Numbered from the stretch's first letter, positions 15,599 through 24,328 are shown. The stretch is DNA of 53,316 bases from an uncultured Boseongicola sp. (GCA_905479635.1 CAJQNG010000105.1:1-53316); one strand, 5' to 3'. The notes: a model not told the origin generated them from the sequence alone. A program made the numbers and translations.

Positions 15599-17134
15599 TT
15601 ATGCCCCCGCGAGTCCGAGCTTTTCGGCCATGCCGATGCGTTGGATTTTTCCTGTCGCTCCTTTAGGGATTTCCTCAAGGATCAATACTGATTTCGGCAC
15701 TTTGAACTTTACCAGATGCTTAGATGCAAAGGCGCGGATGTCCGTCTCGCTTAGCGTCGATCCTTCTGTCAGCACGGCGGCTGCCGCGATCTCTTCGCCA
15801 AGCTTGTCGTGTGGCACCGCAAAACAGACTATCTGCGCGATCTCGGGATGCCTCAAAAGTACTGCGTCGACTTCGAGGGGGCTGATCTTCTCGCCGCCAC
15901 GGTTGATAATTTCCTTGAGCCGTCCTGTCAGTCGAAGATAGCGGTCGCCGTCAAAAGCGCCCTGATCTCCGGTCCGGAACCACCGCTTTCCGTCCGCCTC
16001 AAAGAAGCTGTCCTCATTAGCCGTTTGGTTGTTTTCATAGCCGAGAGTGACGTTCGGACCGCTGATAACAATTTCTCCGGTACTGCTTGGGTCGAGAATC
16101 CGGTTTTCAGCTTCGTGGGCGATTCTAACCTCCGGACCTGCTTCCATACCGACAGAACCGGGTTTTTGTGCACGAGGCGGCAAGGGGTTGCAGCACATCT
16201 GATGTGTGGCTTCGGTCATGCCGTAGGCTTCGATTACCGGCGCTTTGAAAGTTGCCGCAAGGCTTTCCATCACGGGAGCGGGAAGCGACGCCGAGGATGA
16301 CCGGACGAACCGCAGGTTTGCACTCTCGATGATCTGCTGATTACGGCCTGCGCGAGCAAGAATGGCCTGATGCATCGTTGGCACTGCCGAATACCACGTC
16401 GGCCTCACTTCTTCGAGTTGCGCAAAGAAGCCCAGGGCATTGAAGCCGGATGCGCAACTGATCTGGGCGCCGGCTGCAAGCGAGGCAGACACGGCCGCAA
16501 TCAGTCCGTGAATATGGAACAGTGGCATGACGTTCAGGCAGCGGTCGTTTGATTTCAGTGCCAGAGAGGTCCGGATGTTTTGGGCCGATGCGTGGACGTT
16601 GGCCTGGGTTAGCGGCACGATTTTCGGCCGTGATGTCGTTCCAGACGTGTGCAAGATCAATGCAACGTCATCTTCGGCAGGCGCAGAAACATCGGCAGCA
16701 CCAAGTATGATGTCAGACGCTATTTTGAATGCACCTGAGGGACCACTTTCATCGAATGATAGGCGCAACACGGACACCCCACAGTCCGCAGCGGCAGGCA
16801 GTGCCGGTCCATCGTAATCTGCACCTACAAGAATTGCCTTTGCCTTCAGGTCTTTGAGATAGAAAGTGTATTCTTCCTGATTGTAGCCTGGATTTAGGGG
16901 AGCCGTGGTTGCCACTTGCGCGATAGTGATAAAGGCCGTCGCCATCTCAGGCCCGTTCGGAAGAACGATCGCCACGCGATCGCCCCGTCCGATACCGATG
17001 GTATGCAACGCTACCGCCACTTCAGCGCTGAGGTCGCGCAGTTCACTGTAGCTTAACCAAACGCGCCCGGGTGCGCCTATTGCTGGCATTTCAGGATCAT
17101 GAGAAGCGATCAGCGAAGAGATCGTCCTGGTCAT
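15599..17134 (-). CDS. Acyl-CoA synthetase (AMP-forming; oxalate-CoA ligase-like)
   Basis: This 511-residue ANL-superfamily enzyme activates a carboxylic acid with ATP and transfers it to CoA. The P-loop-like motif ILHTSGTTSRPKIVPLT, the EAYGMTEATHQM motif, WFRTGDQGAFDGD and the C-terminal catalytic Lys in KGATGKIQR are all present. The section TAPLNPGYNQEEYTFYLKDL resembles the Pcs60/AAE3 group that includes oxalyl-CoA synthetases, so a small dicarboxylate or aromatic acid is possible. GAGGAG precedes the ATG. It lies between the FAH-like and reductase genes on the same strand, forming an operon with them. Confidence 0.88.
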   Translation of the reverse strand: MTRTISSLIASHDPEMPAIGAPGRVWLSYSELRDLSAEVAVALHTIGIGRGDRVAIVLPNGPEMATAFITIAQVATTAPLNPGYNQEEYTFYLKDLKAKAILVGADYDGPALPAAADCGVSVLRLSFDESGPSGAFKIASDIILGAADVSAPAEDDVALILHTSGTTSRPKIVPLTQANVHASAQNIRTSLALKSNDRCLNVMPLFHIHGLIAAVSASLAAGAQISCASGFNALGFFAQLEEVRPTWYSAVPTMHQAILARAGRNQQIIESANLRFVRSSSASLPAPVMESLAATFKAPVIEAYGMTEATHQMCCNPLPPRAQKPGSVGMEAGPEVRIAHEAENRILDPSSTGEIVISGPNVTLGYENNQTANEDSFFEADGKRWFRTGDQGAFDGDRYLRLTGRLKEIINRGGEKISPLEVDAVLLRHPEIAQIVCFAVPHDKLGEEIAAAAVLTEGSTLSETDIRAFASKHLVKFKVPKSVLILEEIPKGATGKIQRIGMAEKLGLAGA

Positions 17135-17212
17135 TGATTGCTCCTCAACGCTGTATGCCCGACTGCGTCATAGGCGCAGTCGGATGTTCGGACTGTACTG
17201 GGAGACCAAGGC

Positions 17213-17899
17213 TCAAGCGACGTCGACCGTCAGACTTCCAAGCCCATCAATCGTCATCACCATAACATCGCCCTTTTCGACCGGACCAACACCCGAGGGA
17301 GTGCCCGATTGTATGACATCGCCAGGGGCAAGTTCGAAATATTCACTTAGATACGAAATCATCTCCGGAACCTTCCAGATCATCTGGTTCAGATCACCTT
17401 CTTGCCGTACTTCACCGTTCACCGTCAGCGAGAGGTGCCCCTTGTCAGGATGTCCGACCTCGGAGGCAGGATGGATCGGTCCACAGGGCGCGGAACGCTC
17501 GAATGCCTTGCCGATCTCCCATGGGCGCCCCATTTTTTTCATTTCGCTTTGAAGATCGCGTCTCGTCATATCAAGCGACAGACCATAGCCGTAAACATGG
17601 TCGAGAGCTTTATCGACTGAGATATTGGCGCCCCCGGACTTAAGCGCCACATACATCTCTGCTTCGTGGTGTACATCTGAGCTGTGTGGCGGGTAGGGGA
17701 ACGTCCCCGAGGAATCCAGGTTGTTCGGGTTTTTCTGGAAAAAGAACGGTGGCTCTCGGTCCGGATCGTGACCCATTTCTATCGCATGGGCGGCATAGTT
17801 GCGCCCGATGCAATAAACCCTGCGAACAGGAAAAAGCGCATCCGATCCGGCAATGGGTAGGGCCACAACTTCCGGCGTAGCGATAACAAATTCAGCCAT
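17213..17899 (-). CDS. Fumarylacetoacetate hydrolase family (fumarylpyruvate hydrolase-like)
   Basis: FAH-fold enzymes cleave C-C bonds in beta-diketo acids using a divalent metal. This 228-residue protein shows RVYCIGRNYAAHAIEMG, the metal-ligand region VHHEAEMYVAL, LDMTRRDLQSEMKKMGRPWE and SGTPSGVGPVEKGD. The pattern closely resembles NagK-type fumarylpyruvate hydrolases of the gentisate route, although related decarboxylases and isomerases share it. The ribosome-binding site GGAGGAAAG is strong. It is the first gene of the three-gene minus-strand operon and diverges from the FadR-type regulator. Confidence 0.88.
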   Translation of the reverse strand: MAEFVIATPEVVALPIAGSDALFPVRRVYCIGRNYAAHAIEMGHDPDREPPFFFQKNPNNLDSSGTFPYPPHSSDVHHEAEMYVALKSGGANISVDKALDHVYGYGLSLDMTRRDLQSEMKKMGRPWEIGKAFERSAPCGPIHPASEVGHPDKGHLSLTVNGEVRQEGDLNQMIWKVPEMISYLSEYFELAPGDVIQSGTPSGVGPVEKGDVMVMTIDGLGSLTVDVA

Positions 17900-18038
17900 T
17901 CTTTCCTCCGAAATTCTCCTGATTGGAAGTCTTTCTAACCGAGACCAATTAACAAATCAATCGGAACCAATTTAGAAAAATCGATTTTTTTTGTTGAAAG
18001 ATAGCGAAAATTGGGCGAATATGGCGAGAATGGAGAGA

Positions 18039-18052
18039 ATTGGTTGACCAAT
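18039..18052. promoter_or_regulatory. Putative FadR-type operator
   Basis: ATTGGTTGACCAAT is a perfect inverted repeat with six-base arms. It matches the TGGTnnnACCA type of site bound by FadR-subfamily GntR regulators and lies 14 bases before the start of such a regulator gene. Two further ACCAAT half sites occur at 17944-17949 and 17966-17971, 22 bases apart, on the side of the divergent hydrolase gene. Confidence 0.5.
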
Positions 18053-18066
18053 ATCCGGAGAATAAA

Positions 18067-18756
18067 ATGTACATGAAGCCCGATGTGGCGGATGCGGCGG
18101 ATGCGGTCGGCGCGCTTCGCGCGTTCATCGAGGGCGGCGAGTACAAGCCTGGTGATCGGCTTCCTGCCGAACGTGAACTGATCGTAAGGCTCGGTATGAG
18201 TCGCTCCACGCTGCGGAAGGCTTTTGACATGCTTGAACGCGAGGGTTCGATTTGGCGTCATGTTGGTAAGGGCACATTCATTGCATCTCAAGGCCTTCAG
18301 GCGGGGGCAAGTGCTCTTTCTGTGCTGAGCCAGCAGGTCACGCCTATACAGCTTATGCGCGCGCGTCTTTCGTTAGAACCTGCGATCGCCTTAGAGGCGG
18401 CAATTAACGCATCTGAGGATTCTGTGACGCGACTGAAATTGGCTCGCGACCATGCCTTGAATGCGCAGTCGTGGGATGAGTACGAAGCGCAAGATGACAT
18501 TTTTCATCGGTTAATCGCTGAGGCTTCAGGCAACGTTCTTATTTTGTCGCTATTCGGTCATCTGAATGGGGTGAGGCGCGCTGTTGCTTGGAACACTGTT
18601 GTCCGAACGTCTGATCGCGCGCCACGCAGTCATACGAGTTTTGCTGAACATGACCAGATCGTCGCTGCAATCGAGGCGCGAAATCCAGCCGCAGCGCAAG
18701 CCGCTATGCGGGCACATCTTGTATCCGTGTCGGCCAGGCTGTTCGGAGAGGTTTGA
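18067..18756 (+). CDS. FadR-subfamily GntR transcriptional regulator
   Basis: This 229-residue regulator has a winged HTH (LPAERELIVRLGMSRSTLRK, LEREGSIWRHVGKGTFIAS) followed by an all-helical FCD ligand-binding domain. The metal/ligand histidines of the FCD type are plausible in DDIFHRLIAEASGN and the late AMRAHL. I chose the ATG at 18067 with CCGGAG upstream; a TTG at 18040 lies inside the proposed operator. It sits between the hydrolase/ligase/reductase operon and the ABC importer operon and probably controls both. Confidence 0.9.
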   Translation: MYMKPDVADAADAVGALRAFIEGGEYKPGDRLPAERELIVRLGMSRSTLRKAFDMLEREGSIWRHVGKGTFIASQGLQAGASALSVLSQQVTPIQLMRARLSLEPAIALEAAINASEDSVTRLKLARDHALNAQSWDEYEAQDDIFHRLIAEASGNVLILSLFGHLNGVRRAVAWNTVVRTSDRAPRSHTSFAEHDQIVAAIEARNPAAAQAAMRAHLVSVSARLFGEV

Positions 18757-18845
18757 GTAAAGAACTAAATGCGTGGATCATAATGAGCGGAATGCCGGTG
18801 ACCACACACGTAAATATTAACTAGAAAATCTCAGGGAGGAGATAG

Positions 18846-19823
18846 ATGATACACCTTTTGAAACGGGCCGCAGTGGCCGCCATCGCGTTGCCATTGGCAA
18901 TCGGCATCACAGTAGGCGCGGCACACGCCGAGAGAATTAAGATCGCTCTGGCGGAGACGCCGTCCGACGAATTGGCGGCCTTCTTCGTGGCCCTCGACCG
19001 TGCCAAGGCTAACGGCCTTGACTATGAATGGACGGCATTCTCGGACGAAGAACTTGCCATTCAGGCTGTTTTGAGCGGCCAGATGGACATTGGATTTGGC
19101 ACACCTTACGCAGCCATGCAGCGCTCGAAGGCGCCGCTCCGCATCATCTTCCAGCTTTCAAAGCTGAAATTCTTCCCGGTCACTACCGCCAAATACGGAA
19201 CGCTTCAGGAACTGGATGGCGAACCGATCCTTCTGCACTCGCGCGGAGGCGGCACGGATTCAATTGCAAATGTGATCGAAGACCGGGTGGGTATCACCTT
19301 TGGTGATCGGTCGTATGTTCCGGGCTCATCCAACCGTGTGGCCGCTCTTCTAGGCGGTCGTGCCGATGCAACGATCATCGATTTATCAAACAAAAACAAG
19401 CTTATGCGTAGCGATGCTGCGGCAAACTTCAATGTACTTGAGATGTTTGAAGTTGAAGCGAGCGACGAGGCACTCTTTGGGAACCTGAATTGGATTCAGG
19501 AGAACGAAGATGACGTCGCGATTTTCGTAAATGCCCTTTTAAGCACATGGCAGGACATGCACGAAGATCCGACTATTATTCGCCGCGAGACCGATCCTGA
19601 CGGCCCGATTGGTCAGCTTCCCGCTGAGATCCTTGCGGAGCTTGATGGCTTTTATGCCGATGCGGTCGAGGGCGGTCTTTATGATCCCAATGGCGGCGGA
19701 CGCAAAGCGGCTCAGGCAGATATGGAATGGTATTCGTCCGCTGGCCAACTCGAGGGGTCTCCAAGCGAGTTGAAAATCGAAGACTTCTGGTATCTCGCAC
19801 CGCTTGATGCGGCAATGAAATAA
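18846..19823 (+). CDS. ABC transporter substrate-binding protein (NrtA/SsuA-like)
   Basis: This 325-residue periplasmic binding protein starts with a clear signal peptide ending AHA before ERIKIALAETPSDEL. The region LSGQMDIGFGTPYAAMQ and the loop with SRGGGTDSIANVIED resemble the NMT1/NrtA/TauA family, whose members bind nitrate, sulfonates, thiamine precursors or aromatic acids. The GGGAGGAGATAG ribosome-binding site is strong. It is the first gene of a four-gene importer operon. Neighbouring catabolic genes suggest an organic acid as the ligand. Confidence 0.88.
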   Translation: MIHLLKRAAVAAIALPLAIGITVGAAHAERIKIALAETPSDELAAFFVALDRAKANGLDYEWTAFSDEELAIQAVLSGQMDIGFGTPYAAMQRSKAPLRIIFQLSKLKFFPVTTAKYGTLQELDGEPILLHSRGGGTDSIANVIEDRVGITFGDRSYVPGSSNRVAALLGGRADATIIDLSNKNKLMRSDAAANFNVLEMFEVEASDEALFGNLNWIQENEDDVAIFVNALLSTWQDMHEDPTIIRRETDPDGPIGQLPAEILAELDGFYADAVEGGLYDPNGGGRKAAQADMEWYSSAGQLEGSPSELKIEDFWYLAPLDAAMK

Positions 19824-19838
19824 CCACTCTCAACGGCT

Positions 19839-19862
19839 GCCGCGCTTCTTCGCAGGCGCGGC
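19839..19862 (+). terminator. Hairpin between binding-protein and permease genes
   Basis: GCCGCGC and GCGCGGC form a seven-base stem around a ten-base loop in the short gap after the binding-protein gene, followed by GGCATTTT. Such hairpins usually protect the upstream mRNA or partly stop transcription, so more binding protein than permease is made. Confidence 0.55.
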
Positions 19863-19895
19863 GGCATTTTGCAGATTCCTGAGAGAAAGCTGAAC

Positions 19896-20657
19896 ATGCT
19901 CAATCGTGCCCTTCTCCTGAAACTTTTGTCAGCAGTTGTTCTTTTTGGTGCGTGGGAGATTGCCGGTCGCATCCCTGTTAGCTTCGCATTTCCGACGTTC
20001 CTGGAGTCGATGACAGCACTTTTCGAAATGACCATGAACGGAATGATGTTCCAGGCTTACTCTGAAACGCTCCGTCCTTTGGCGATTGGAATTGCGATCT
20101 CTGCCGTGCTTGGAATTGCGATTGGCCTATGGGTCGGCTTGAACAGTTTTTTCGACTGGCTTTTTTCGCCAATTTTCATCGTTATGCAGGCCGCACCGCT
20201 GGCAGCACTAATCCCGCTTTTGGTTCTTGCCTATGGGATAGGTCTGACTTCGAAGGTGATTGTAGTGTGCATTATGGCGATGCCAGTCATCGTTTTGAAT
20301 ACCAGTGGCGCTGTTCGAAACACGCCGGAATCTATTAAGGAAATGGGCCAGTCTTTCTTGGCTTCCAAGACATCAATTCTACTTAGAATTGTGATCCCGG
20401 CTGCATCGCCGGTCATTTTTGCAGGTCTTCGTTTAGGTATCTCGGCGGGCTTTATTGGCGCGATCCTGGCCGAATTGAAGATTACTCCGACCGGCGTGGG
20501 AGATATCATAACCTACAGTCGATCGATTGCCGATTATCCCAGTATGTATGCGGCCATATTCTCGATCATCCTTCTCGCTGTTCTGTTTCTGAACCTGCTC
20601 GAGAAGATTGAAAAAGTTCTCTTCAAAGGAAACCAACGTGGCTATGTCTCCGATTAA
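19896..20657 (+). CDS. ABC transporter permease 1 (SsuC/NrtB-like)
   Basis: This 253-residue inner-membrane permease has about six helices. The ABC-importer EAA-type loop is visible around KEMGQSFLASKTSILLRIVI followed by PAASPVIFAGLRLGISAGF. The start is set at the ATG at 19896; a TTG at 19869 is a poor alternative. Its end overlaps the start of the ATPase gene by about 20 bases. Confidence 0.88.
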   Translation: MLNRALLLKLLSAVVLFGAWEIAGRIPVSFAFPTFLESMTALFEMTMNGMMFQAYSETLRPLAIGIAISAVLGIAIGLWVGLNSFFDWLFSPIFIVMQAAPLAALIPLLVLAYGIGLTSKVIVVCIMAMPVIVLNTSGAVRNTPESIKEMGQSFLASKTSILLRIVIPAASPVIFAGLRLGISAGFIGAILAELKITPTGVGDIITYSRSIADYPSMYAAIFSIILLAVLFLNLLEKIEKVLFKGNQRGYVSD

Positions 20658-21444
20658 AGAAGTGACGGCGCAGACGACGCCAATGGAATTCGAGAGCGCC
20701 GTCTCGGTCCGCAATATTTCGAAGAATTACGGGGACGTTGAAGCCCTGCGTGATATGTCTCTGGAGTTTCCACGTGGCCAGCTCACGTCCCTGCTTGGGC
20801 CTTCAGGCTGTGGGAAGACGACACTCCTGAAGATTATTGCCGGCCTTCTGGAACCCACCTCGGGCCAGGTTGAAGTCAACGGAAAAACTGTTTCGGGACC
20901 GGGCAAAGACAGAGCTTTCGTCTTTCAAGACTTCGCTCTTTTGCCCTGGGCAACTGTTATCCGTAACGTAGCATTCGGGCTTGAGATGCGGGGGGTCGCA
21001 GCGTCCGAGCGTGAGGCGATTGCCGAAAAGTATATTAAGGAAGTCGGCCTTGCCGGGTTCGAACAAAGCTATCCGCATGAGCTTTCCGGCGGGATGCGGC
21101 AGCGCGTGGGGCTTGCCCGCGCGCTTGCGGTCGATTCGGACGTTCTTCTGATGGACGAGCCATTCTCGGCAGTGGATGAACAAACCCGACGCAAATTTCA
21201 GGAAGACCTCCTGAACCTTGTGCAAATCGAGAACAAGACGTTCATCTTCGTGACGCATTCAATCGAAGAGGCTGTATACGTCTCTGATCAGATCGCAATC
21301 TTGTTGCCCCGGCCGAGCCGTGTCTCTGAAATCATCCGACCATCAAGCTTTCGGGACAAGGGTGTTGATAACATTCGCCGTGACCCCGAATATCTCGACA
21401 TTGTCGACAACATCTGGGCCTCGCTTCGTGGCTATGTGGAATAG
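20638..21444 (+). CDS. ABC transporter ATP-binding protein (SsuB/NrtD-like)
   Basis: This is the ATPase of the importer. The Walker A GPSGCGKTTLL, Q-loop FQDFALLPW, signature LSGGMRQRVGLARAL, Walker B VLLMDEPFSAVD and switch His in FVTHSIEEA are all intact. The FQxFxLLPW form is typical of the nitrate/taurine/sulfonate importers. I chose the GTG at 20638 because AAGGA stands seven bases upstream; an ATG at 20644 has a spacing of 13. It overlaps permease 1 and is followed nine bases later by permease 2. Confidence 0.92.
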   Translation: MAMSPIKEVTAQTTPMEFESAVSVRNISKNYGDVEALRDMSLEFPRGQLTSLLGPSGCGKTTLLKIIAGLLEPTSGQVEVNGKTVSGPGKDRAFVFQDFALLPWATVIRNVAFGLEMRGVAASEREAIAEKYIKEVGLAGFEQSYPHELSGGMRQRVGLARALAVDSDVLLMDEPFSAVDEQTRRKFQEDLLNLVQIENKTFIFVTHSIEEAVYVSDQIAILLPRPSRVSEIIRPSSFRDKGVDNIRRDPEYLDIVDNIWASLRGYVE

Positions 21445-21453
21445 GGACAGGTC

Positions 21454-22206
21454 ATGATAGTCTATGGATATCGACTTCCAGGAATGTCGTCTTTGATAGT
21501 TTGGGGACTGCTCTGGGAAATTGTCGGTCAAGCAGAACTGACCTTCTTTATCCCCCCGCTGAGTGAAGTTCTGGCGACGCTTTTTTCGATCATCGGGACT
21601 CCGGCGTTTCAGAAAGCTCTGGCTGAGACAGCTTACGCGTTCTTTGTTGGCGTGGCGTTTGCAATCGCGATTGGAATCCCGGTTGGTATCCTTATGGGCA
21701 AAAGCAGACTTCTGGATGAACTGTTGCTGCCCTGGGTAAACGTATTCCTCAGCGCACCGCTAACGGCGCTTGTGCCGGTGCTCATGGTTCTATTCGGATT
21801 TGGAATGAAGTCGATCATCATTACGACGGCGTTGTTCGCAATCTGGATCATCATATTGAATTCCCGCGCAGGGGTTATTCAGATCAACAGATCGCTCGTT
21901 GAAATGGCGCATAGCTTTGGTGCGTCGCCGCTCAACGCTTTCTTTAAAATCTATTTCTGGGCGGCGCTTCCGGAGATTCTAGGCGGGGTTCGTATCGGGA
22001 TCATCCGAGCGGTTAAGGGTGTGATAATTGGCCAACTTCTAATTTCAATTGTCGGCTTCGGAGCGTTGTTCGAGCTCTATTCGGCTAACTTCCTGATGGG
22101 GCATTTTTGGGCAGTTCTGATCGTCCTCTTCGCGCTTGCGTTCACTATTTCCGAGTTTCTCGCCTATCTCGAAAGGCGGGTATCATACTACGCATCGAAG
22201 CGTTGA
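21454..22206 (+). CDS. ABC transporter permease 2 (SsuC/NrtB-like)
   Basis: This 250-residue permease is of the same family as permease 1 but clearly different in sequence. Its EAA loop region reads VEMAHSFGASPLNAFFKIYF and WAALPEILGGVRIGI. Two permease genes around one ATPase suggest a heterodimeric channel, whereas NrtABCD/SsuABC systems usually have one permease gene. Its stop codon lies about five bases before IS6 debris, so the operon may have been cut off at this point. Confidence 0.87.
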   Translation: MIVYGYRLPGMSSLIVWGLLWEIVGQAELTFFIPPLSEVLATLFSIIGTPAFQKALAETAYAFFVGVAFAIAIGIPVGILMGKSRLLDELLLPWVNVFLSAPLTALVPVLMVLFGFGMKSIIITTALFAIWIIILNSRAGVIQINRSLVEMAHSFGASPLNAFFKIYFWAALPEILGGVRIGIIRAVKGVIIGQLLISIVGFGALFELYSANFLMGHFWAVLIVLFALAFTISEFLAYLERRVSYYASKR

Positions 22207-22211
22207 TCTGG

Positions 22212-22338
22212 TGGTGTCACAGGAAACTGACTTGTGGGGGGCGTGGCGGTGACCTTAGCTTCGCGGGATGACAAATCGCAGCCCCTTTCGCCACTTCAAC
22301 GACCTGCCATCCAGCCCCTGAGTATCCGTCAAGCGCAA
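22212..22338 (+). pseudogene. 5' remnant of IS6-family element
   Basis: From the ATG at 22268 the frame reads MTNRSPFRHF, matching MTNYSPFRYF of the transposase at 506. The DNA remains alignable to ATCCGTCAAGCG (compare ATCCGTCTTGCG) with one base lost. After that the sequence changes to IS3. The 56 bases before the ATG, starting GGTGGTGTCACAGG, may hold the left end of the element. Only the first 20-25 codons survive. Confidence 0.6.
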
Positions 22339-22349
22339 AGGCTCTTTTC

Positions 22350-22622
22350 GACCCAGAATCCACTCGCCAAAAGTTGATGGAATGGGCTGAGAAGCACGAT
22401 ATCACCTTGGCGCACATCCAGCCCCGCCAGCTGTAGCAGAACGCTTATATCGAGCGATACAACCGACCGGTCAGGCACGAACGGCTGGATCAATAGATCT
22501 TTGAAACTATTGAGGGGGCGCAGAAACAGGCCGCGGATTGGCTCGGGCCTTACGACAACGAGCGACCCAACATGGGCATCGGCGGCATAACACCTGACAT
22601 GAAACTCAAAACAGCCGCCTGA
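22350..22622 (+). pseudogene. C-terminal remnant of IS3-family OrfB transposase
   Basis: The frame reads KLMEWAEKHDITLAHIQPRQ, a stop, then QNAYIERYNRPVRHERLDQ, another stop, and continues to YDNERPNMGIGGITPDMKLK and its end. This is the end of the IS3 integrase core, with the catalytic Glu in the NAYIERYNR motif. The two in-frame TAG codons and the missing first two thirds make it inactive. TGGACCCCATTAAAATGACG just downstream (22632 onwards) is probably the element's terminal repeat. Confidence 0.85.
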
Positions 22623-23069
22623 ATTCTACGGCTGGACCCCATTAAAATGACGGGGCCATGTATGTCCGCACATGATATCACCAGTTTTCTCGATGGTATC
22701 AGGCGACCCCGAATAACCTCTCTTGCTTGCCCCAGTCGAGGAGAAGAGGTCAGGTCAGGAAATGTCCGAGCGTGAGGTCGGGCGGCATGGTGCTGTCACT
22801 TATTGTGCGCTTGGCCTTCGGCGACAGAAATGCCCGCTGAGCGCGGATTGGGACATCATTATATTCATTGACCGCGCCAACTAAACTGTTGCGGTTTGGG
22901 TTAGAACCTTCTCCGGTCTTAGTGTCGTGCTGATTGATGATCACCAAGCAAGTATAAAAAAGTCCGAGATTCCAAGCTCCGCTCAACATCAGAGTGAGCA
23001 GGTTCATTTAATCTGACGCTGCCGCCACGGGCGGTTTCAAAATTCGTCAATGCAAAGCTATGACTTACA
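22623..23069. other. Gap with IS3 end; no convincing gene
   Basis: About 450 bases separate the IS3 remnant from rpsU. The first part holds the likely IS3 terminal sequence. A minus-strand frame of 85 codons (22750-23007) starts MNLLTLMLSGAWNLGLF; I do not recognise it, and it shows no good ribosome-binding site. I see no tRNA-like or strong hairpin structure. Confidence 0.4.
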
Positions 23070-23270
23070 TCACCCTTCGCGCTCTAATTTCTTACGCGCC
23101 AATTTACGGGCACGGCGGATTGCTTCAGCTTTATTACGCGCCTTTTTCTCGGACGGTTTCTCGAAATGTTGCTTGAGCCTCATTTCACGGAACACGCCTT
23201 CGCGCTGTAGCTTTTTCTTCAAGACCCGAAGGGCTTGATCGACATTGTTGTCGCGAACACTGACCTGCAT
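23070..23270 (-). CDS. rpsU: 30S ribosomal protein S21
   Basis: This 66-residue, very basic protein starts [20 protein letters not shown] and contains the S21 signature [20 protein letters not shown], with a lysine/arginine-rich C-terminal tail. S21 sits on the 30S platform near the anti-Shine-Dalgarno region and helps initiation. It is the only evident housekeeping gene in this part of the window. It is a single-gene unit followed by IS debris on its downstream side. Confidence 0.95.
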   Translation of the reverse strand: MQVSVRDNNVDQALRVLKKKLQREGVFREMRLKQHFEKPSEKKARNKAEAIRRARKLARKKLEREG

Positions 23271-23440
23271 GTGGTTTCCACCACCTCTCTAGAAAAAATT
23301 TGCAATAACTTGCGGCGACCCGCCGTTTATCAAGGTGTTATTTCTTTGTCTAGTCTGCTGTGATGCGAAATGAAGGAGTCCAGTGGGCCGAACCGACTAA
23401 ACTCGTCCGCACTATTTTTTGTGAGCTTCCGGGCAACGTT

Positions 23441-24328
23441 TTATACCGACGGTTGTGTGGCTGCTGCTGTGGGCGCGCGGTGCAGTGTGATCCAAAGCGT
23501 TGCGGCGATAATCAGCGACGCTCCGAACCAGAAGCTTAGGCTCGGAACCTCTTCGAAGACCCAATAGCCGACAGTCGTGGAGAAAATCAGGCTAGCATAA
23601 GACAAGATCGCGAGGAAAGCCGCCTGACCATATCTGTGCGCGCGCAAAAAGCAAAATTGCGCGCACTGGGCGAAGGCTCCGATGGCAAGGAGCGCGGGCC
23701 ATTGGTCTGCGGGCACGGGTTGCCATGATGCGAGCGCAAAGGGGACGGCGATCACCGTCAATCCGGCGGTGTAAAACGTCATCATCACAACGGTCGGCGC
23801 GTCCACAAGGCGGCGCGTCACGATCACGACCGCGGTTGCCGAGATGACGGTGATGACCTGTGCGGCAAGGCCGGAACCGCCCGAAAGCTTGGCAGGTTCT
23901 ACCGCTATGATGACGCCAAGCAGTCCGACGAGGGCGGCGGCCCAACGACCTCGGGAAATGATTTCGCGCAAGATGAGCGCAGCGGCGATCATGGTCAGGA
24001 TCGGACGGGTGAAGCCGATCGCCGTAAACAGGGCCAGCGGTAGGCGGGTGATGGCATAAAAGCTGGCCGTTAGGGCTATGGCAGAAAAGACGACGCGCAT
24101 CAGGTGCAGCGGCAGGTCGGTTAAATTCGAGAAGGCTTGTCGGTGTTGGAGGATCCATGGAAGCATCAGAACGAGACCCACCAGTGCGCGCAGGAACACG
24201 ATTTGGAAAGCCGGGTAGCCCAGCCCCACAGCTTTGACGATGGCCAGCGCCCAGATGTTGAGTGACATGTCCGCCAACAGCCAGGCGGCACCAGTCAGAT
24301 TGCGAGGTTGGTCAACTGCGACGAGCAA
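23441..24328 (-). CDS. EamA/DMT-family membrane transporter
   Basis: This 295-residue protein has ten hydrophobic segments in two repeats, as in drug/metabolite exporters (EamA). The second repeat contains the usual Glu/Pro-rich end SYASLIFSTTVGYWVFEEVP. The start overlaps the end of the PIG-L deacetylase gene by 17 bases, so it belongs to the same minus-strand operon. It may export a product or excess intermediate of that pathway. The substrate is unknown. Confidence 0.85.
   Translation of the reverse strand: MLVAVDQPRNLTGAAWLLADMSLNIWALAIVKAVGLGYPAFQIVFLRALVGLVLMLPWILQHRQAFSNLTDLPLHLMRVVFSAIALTASFYAITRLPLALFTAIGFTRPILTMIAAALILREIISRGRWAAALVGLLGVIIAVEPAKLSGGSGLAAQVITVISATAVVIVTRRLVDAPTVVMMTFYTAGLTVIAVPFALASWQPVPADQWPALLAIGAFAQCAQFCFLRAHRYGQAAFLAILSYASLIFSTTVGYWVFEEVPSLSFWFGASLIIAATLWITLHRAPTAAATQPSV

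Noticed and set aside
22750-23007. Minus-strand 85-codon frame as a gene
   Set aside because: There is no recognisable family, no clear ribosome-binding site, and it lies in IS-derived sequence.
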